64,000 bases of DNA from Halobacteriovorax sp. JY17 (GTDB lineage: Bacteria; Bdellovibrionota; Bacteriovoracia; Bacteriovoracales; Bacteriovoracaceae), in assembly GCF_002753895.1 (NCBI RefSeq), contig NZ_NJER01000001.1, positions 186,001-250,000 on the forward strand, in the 5' to 3' direction. The notes under the pieces were generated by a model. That model was not told where the DNA came from and did not search any database. It saw only the letters and a list, made by a program, of their open reading frames with translations. Positions 60,300 to 64,000 of the stretch are shown in pieces. Position numbers and translations under genes: made by a program. Within the stretch, counting starts at the first letter, position 1. Each line of letters begins with the position of its first letter.

Positions 60300-61667
60300 A
60301 TGAAATTTGAAGGTAAGAAAGTTCTGGTAATTGGTGCAGGTCTGGCGGGAACAGATGCGGCGACTTTTCTGGCTAATAACGGTGTGAAAGTTGTCCTTGC
60401 TGAGTGTAAGACATTGGCCCTTAACCCTGCGCAAAAAATGAAGACTTTTGCAGAACTGGTATGTACTAATTCTCTTAAGAGCATGAACCCTGATTCAGGT
60501 CACGGACTTTTAAAGTATGAAATGAATGCAATGGGTTCTTATATATTGTCTAAGGGAATGGAATATGCGGTTCCAGCTGGTGACGCTCTAGCTGTGAATA
60601 GAGAAGATTTTTCAAAAGCAATAACTGAGGGACTCAAGTCTCACGAAAATATTGAAGTCATTGAAGTAGAGGCCGAGAATCCGCTTGAACTTCAAGAGAA
60701 GCTTGAATGTTCTTATACAATTGTTGCCACTGGGCCTCTTACAACAGAGAAACTTGAAAAGTGGTTAACAAGTGACTTAACGGAAGATGATTTCTACTTC
60801 TACGATGCAATTGCACCAGTCGTTGATGCGGATTCACTAGATTATTCAAAACTCTATTATAAAGATCGTCATAAAGAACTTAGCGAAGAAGAGGGGGAGT
60901 CTGCAGATTATTTGAACGCTCCTATGACTAAAGAAGAGTATGAAGACTTTATTGCAGAACTTGTTGAGGCCGAGAAAGTGCCGGCCCAGAAGTTTGAAGA
61001 TTATAAATTCTTTGAGAGCTGCTTACCTGTAGATATTATGGCCGAGCGTGGTGTAGATACAGCGAGATTTTCTTGTATGAAACCAATTGGTCTTGAAAAA
61101 GAAGATGGAACACTCCCATACGCATGTGTTCAACTTAGAAAAGAGAACTTACTTGGAAGTGCTTTCAATCTTGTTGGTTTTCAGACGAGGCTTACTTATA
61201 AAGAACAGATTCGTGTTTTTAGAAAAATTCCAGGTTTCGCTGAAGCGAGTTTCATTCACTTAGGTTCTGTTCATAGAAATAGTTTCCTAAATTCAAAGAA
61301 GCTTTTAAATTTTGACTTAAGTTCAAAGAAGTACGAGTCAATTCACTTTGCTGGACAAATTACTGGAGTTGAAGGCTATACAGAAAGCGCTTCGATGGGT
61401 CTCTATGTTGCCTGGCAAGTTCTAAGAAAGCTTGAAGGTAAGCCAGCCGTTGCATGGCCTGTTGATACAGGGATTGGGGCCCTCGTTAATTATATTATGA
61501 CTGTTCATAAGCCAAGTCCTTCAAATATTAACTTTGGACTTCTTCCAACAGTCGCTCTTAATAAAGAAGAGAGAAAGAATAGAAAGCTTAGAAAGAAAAT
61601 AAAGAAAGCAAAAGCTTCCGCTCGCGCTAGAGAGTCTTTTGATCAATTTATGGATGAGAATAAGTAG
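60300..61667 (+). CDS. trmFO: tRNA (uracil-54-C5)-methyltransferase, folate/FAD-dependent
   Basis: Methylates U54 of tRNA using methylenetetrahydrofolate and FADH2. Dinucleotide fingerprint VIGAGLAGTDAA at the N-terminus, ELVCTNSLKSMNP, KPIGLEKEDGT, LVGFQTRLTYKEQ and FAGQITGVEGYTESA are family signatures. The open frame runs upstream to 60198, but that would overlap nadE; ATG 60300 gives the normal N-terminus (MKFEGKKVLVIGAG) and 455 residues. A basic ~25-residue tail is added. Next gene starts one base after its stop codon. Confidence 0.93.
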   Translation: MKFEGKKVLVIGAGLAGTDAATFLANNGVKVVLAECKTLALNPAQKMKTFAELVCTNSLKSMNPDSGHGLLKYEMNAMGSYILSKGMEYAVPAGDALAVNREDFSKAITEGLKSHENIEVIEVEAENPLELQEKLECSYTIVATGPLTTEKLEKWLTSDLTEDDFYFYDAIAPVVDADSLDYSKLYYKDRHKELSEEEGESADYLNAPMTKEEYEDFIAELVEAEKVPAQKFEDYKFFESCLPVDIMAERGVDTARFSCMKPIGLEKEDGTLPYACVQLRKENLLGSAFNLVGFQTRLTYKEQIRVFRKIPGFAEASFIHLGSVHRNSFLNSKKLLNFDLSSKKYESIHFAGQITGVEGYTESASMGLYVAWQVLRKLEGKPAVAWPVDTGIGALVNYIMTVHKPSPSNINFGLLPTVALNKEERKNRKLRKKIKKAKASARARESFDQFMDENK

Positions 61668-62567
61668 ATGCAGGGTATTTTCTATATATTAATTGCTTGT
61701 ACGCTATGGGCGATAGACACGCTGATTCGTTACCCTCTCTTGGGAGAGGGAGTCTCAGCCAGTAGAATTGTTTTCACAGAACATCTTATTCTCACTCTTT
61801 TCTTCATTCCTCTCTTTGTAAAAAAGATAAAAGTATTTTGGCAAGCGCGTGTTGCCTATGTGTTCTATTTTCTTATTATTGGTGGTCTAGGCTCAGCTAT
61901 TGGAACTCTTGCATTTACGAGAGCGTTCTCACTAATTAATCCTTCACTCGTTATTCTCTTGCAAAAATTTCAACCAATTATTGCCATTACTTTGGCCTCT
62001 ATTGTTCTTAAAGAGAAGATGAGAAAGGATTTTATTCTCTGGGCAATTGTTTGCCTCATTGGTGGAGGACTTATTTCATACAACGATATTGCTTGGGGTT
62101 TAAAAGAAGTTAATTTTGATAGAAGTCTTCTCGATCAAAAATTTCTCATTGGTTACGGACTGACATTCTTAGCGGTTTTTAGTTGGGGCTGCTCGACTGT
62201 ATTTGGAAAGAAGCTCTCGAGCTGTGGATTCAAAGAGCAAGAAATTATGGCCGGAAGATTCTTCATGGGACTTATTTGTCTAATTCCCATTCTCCTTACA
62301 GGAGAGATTCATATGGATTCAAATCCTCTTACTTGGGGTAAGATCCTTGCAATGGTCGTGATTTCAGGACTTCTTGGAATGTATTTCTACTATAAAGGTC
62401 TAAAACTTGTTTCCGCAAGAGTGGGAGCGCTGGCAGAGATGTTCTTCCCATTTTGTGCAGTGATAGTTAATTGGATTTTCTTAAATCAGGCACTCACTTT
62501 TCAACAGATTCTAGGTGGGGTATTATTACTTATCGGGTCAACTGTGATACAGTTACGCCATTATTGA
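61668..62567 (+). CDS. DMT-superfamily (EamA) transporter
   Basis: 299 residues with ten predicted membrane helices in two EamA halves. Opening IFYILIACTLWAIDTLIRYP and LAFTRAFSLINPSLVILLQKFQPIIAI are the first-repeat signatures; MYFYYKGLKLVSARVGALAEMFFPFCAVIVNW is the second. Drug/metabolite exporter family; substrate unknown. Immediately follows trmFO (no gap), so co-transcribed. Confidence 0.9.
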   Translation: MQGIFYILIACTLWAIDTLIRYPLLGEGVSASRIVFTEHLILTLFFIPLFVKKIKVFWQARVAYVFYFLIIGGLGSAIGTLAFTRAFSLINPSLVILLQKFQPIIAITLASIVLKEKMRKDFILWAIVCLIGGGLISYNDIAWGLKEVNFDRSLLDQKFLIGYGLTFLAVFSWGCSTVFGKKLSSCGFKEQEIMAGRFFMGLICLIPILLTGEIHMDSNPLTWGKILAMVVISGLLGMYFYYKGLKLVSARVGALAEMFFPFCAVIVNWIFLNQALTFQQILGGVLLLIGSTVIQLRHY

Positions 62568-62586
62568 ATAAATTCGGAGATATAGA

Positions 62587-63558
62587 ATGAGTACAAAGGT
62601 ACAACTACCAACAACTCTTAAAGGAAAAACAATTCTTGTTGCAGGCGCTGCGGGATTTGTTCCATCAACTCTTTGCGAGTTCTACCTAAACCTTGATGCC
62701 AAAGTGATAGGGCTTGATAATTTCATTACGGGTAGTAAATCAAATATTGAAATCTTAGAGAAATATGAAAACTTCACATTTCATGAATGTAATATTTATG
62801 AATCTCTTCCTGACTTCTCGGGAATAGATATTGATTACGTCTTCTCACTAGCTTCTCCCGCGTCTCCAATTGACTTTGGATTAATTCCAATGGAAATCAT
62901 GAGAGTCAATAGTGAAGGAACACTAGCTCTGCTAGAACTTTCCCTTGAGAAGAAAGCTAGATTTCTAGAGGCCTCTACAAGTGAAGTTTACGGTGATCCA
63001 GAAATTCACCCACAAACTGAAGACTATGTAGGTCACGTTAACACCCTTGGACCTAGAGGTTGCTATGATGAATCTAAGAGATTCGCTGAGGCAATGACTA
63101 TGAGCTTTCACAGAAAGTACGGGCTAGATACTCGTATCATACGTATCTTTAATACGTATGGACCAAGAATGAGAGCAAATGATGGAAGGGTAATTCCAAA
63201 TTTTATCAATCAGGCCATGAAGAACGAAGATATTACTGTCTACGGTGATGGTAGCCAGACAAGATCATTTTGCTTTGTTACTGACCTAGTCGATGCCATT
63301 CATAATGTTATGTTCTCAGATGATCCTACACCATTTAATTGTGGAAATCCTGATGAGTACACTATCTTAGAGACTGCAAAATTTATAATAGAGGCCCTTG
63401 GAAGTAAGTCTAAAATTGTTTTCTTAGATCTTCCAAAAGATGATCCTAAGAGAAGACGTCCAGATTTAACAAAACTTCAAAGCGTAAGTGACTATAGTCC
63501 AAAAATTAGCTTTGAAGAGGGAATTAGAAGAACGACAGAATTCTTCAAAACATTATAG
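62587..63558 (+). CDS. NAD-dependent epimerase/dehydratase, UDP-glucuronate decarboxylase-like
   Basis: Extended SDR nucleotide-sugar enzyme. Downstream signatures are those of UDP-xylose synthase: STSEVYGDPEIHPQ, GPRGCYDESKRFAEA with the YxxxK pair, RIIRIFNTYGPRM, and DGSQTRSFCFVTDL. The nucleotide-binding motif is altered: GAAGFVPSTLC replaces GGAGFIGSHLC, with Pro for the third Gly and Thr for His. Family length is ~315; here 323. It is followed by a glycosyltransferase gene, consistent with polysaccharide synthesis. Confidence 0.88.
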   Translation: MSTKVQLPTTLKGKTILVAGAAGFVPSTLCEFYLNLDAKVIGLDNFITGSKSNIEILEKYENFTFHECNIYESLPDFSGIDIDYVFSLASPASPIDFGLIPMEIMRVNSEGTLALLELSLEKKARFLEASTSEVYGDPEIHPQTEDYVGHVNTLGPRGCYDESKRFAEAMTMSFHRKYGLDTRIIRIFNTYGPRMRANDGRVIPNFINQAMKNEDITVYGDGSQTRSFCFVTDLVDAIHNVMFSDDPTPFNCGNPDEYTILETAKFIIEALGSKSKIVFLDLPKDDPKRRRPDLTKLQSVSDYSPKISFEEGIRRTTEFFKTL

Positions 63559-63565
63559 GTGTGAT

Positions 63566-64000
63566 TTGAAGATAGCCCTTAGTTGTGACGATTTACTAGT
63601 TAGAGATCATTATACTGAAATTGTAGAAACTCTTGGACTCGTCTACGAAGACTCTGAAATCTACACACTCGTGCATAAAGAAAAAGCAATGCTTGGAACA
63701 GTTGAGCTTAGAAAGATTCGCTCAACCTATCTCTCTCATAAAATTAAAGACCGAGAACATCTCGCTCGAAATTCATATCTTATTCCAAATGCAGCAAGTA
63801 ACCTCTTTATTCCTTGTTCAGTAGATCTCATCATCAATATTTCAAATGGTATGTCTCAAGGAATTAGAAAGTGTGAAAACACAAAGCTTATAACTTACTT
63901 CTATGATCACTATTATCTAAATAGAAAGAAGAAAGTTCTTAGAGAGAAACTCTTTAAATCGTATATAGCAAAGTGGTCTAAAGCGGCACTTTGTATGAGC
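63566..64000 (+). CDS. Glycosyltransferase family 4-like (3' end beyond window)
   Basis: An open frame from TTG 63566 (AGGTG eight bases upstream) runs to the window edge, 145 codons with no stop. The start LKIALSCDDLLVRDHYTEIVE and the later NISNGMSQGIR and YFYDHYYLNR resemble the N-terminal domain of the WbaZ-like family 4 glycosyltransferases that start with KIALVHDWL. It follows the sugar-nucleotide enzyme by 7 bases. Partial, so the donor domain is not seen. Confidence 0.75.
   Translation, partial: MKIALSCDDLLVRDHYTEIVETLGLVYEDSEIYTLVHKEKAMLGTVELRKIRSTYLSHKIKDREHLARNSYLIPNAASNLFIPCSVDLIINISNGMSQGIRKCENTKLITYFYDHYYLNRKKKVLREKLFKSYIAKWSKAALCMS

Noticed and set aside
1-64000. CRISPR array, tRNA, rRNA, insertion sequence or prophage
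   Set aside because: No regular direct repeats with spacers, clover-leaf-like sequence, rRNA signature, transposase, or integrase was seen while reading; covariance and profile searches were not possible.

Overview
The window is AT-rich, densely packed bacterial chromosome. About 59 protein genes were found, with no rRNA, tRNA, CRISPR array or insertion sequence. Several features suggest a Bdellovibrionota-type predatory bacterium, most plausibly a marine Bacteriovorax/Halobacteriovorax relative: a complete type II secretion operon carrying the GspN variant, ihfA followed by a MerR gene, TrmFO, a bactofilin, many lipoproteins and secreted hydrolases, and a large stock of two-component proteins. 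That placement is an inference from gene content and base composition; no marker gene was compared.

Layout. 1-2.5 kb: the 3' part of a type IIA topoisomerase A subunit that resembles phage T4 gp52 and eukaryotic topoisomerase II more than GyrA/ParC, then ihfA and a MerR regulator. 2.5-17.6 kb (minus strand): gspC-D-E-F-G-H-I-J-K-L-M-N followed by a prenyl diphosphate synthase. GspC has an extraordinary acidic cytoplasmic extension. 17.8-21.4 kb: a VLCAD-like acyl-CoA dehydrogenase and an FG-GAP/ASPIC lipoprotein. 21.6-25.7 kb: a DksA-type regulator, a LAS-peptidase-like lipoprotein, a small secreted protein, and htpG behind a sigma32-like promoter. 25.9-31.5 kb: a half-size asparaginase, a membrane protein, a cysteine-rich lipoprotein, methylmalonyl-CoA epimerase, a rhomboid lacking its serine, and an orphan FliL. 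31.7-38.5 kb: secreted serine protease, phospholipase D and lytic transglycosylase genes. 38.5-45.5 kb: alanine dehydrogenase, an MBL hydrolase, an active/inactive M16 peptidase pair, and a bactofilin/L,D-transpeptidase operon.

45.7-50.3 kb holds a three-gene set: a receiver plus acidic plus coiled-coil protein with AglZ/FrzS-like architecture, a diguanylate cyclase and a metallophosphoesterase. After an APC-USP transporter comes a compact signalling island (52.7-57.9 kb): a receiver-ankyrin fusion, two stand-alone receivers, two receivers with PilZ-like tails, an HPt protein and a hybrid histidine kinase. Together these look like one multistep phosphorelay without an obvious DNA-binding output. 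The window ends with an H1-like basic protein, nadE, trmFO, a DMT transporter, a UDP-glucuronate-decarboxylase-like gene and a glycosyltransferase cut by the window edge.

The best candidates for something undescribed are the 45.7 kb polarity/c-di-GMP set, the 52.7-57.9 kb phosphorelay with its receiver-ankyrin protein, the T4/eukaryote-like topoisomerase, and the acidic GspC. All functional statements come from reading motifs and context; no database search was run.
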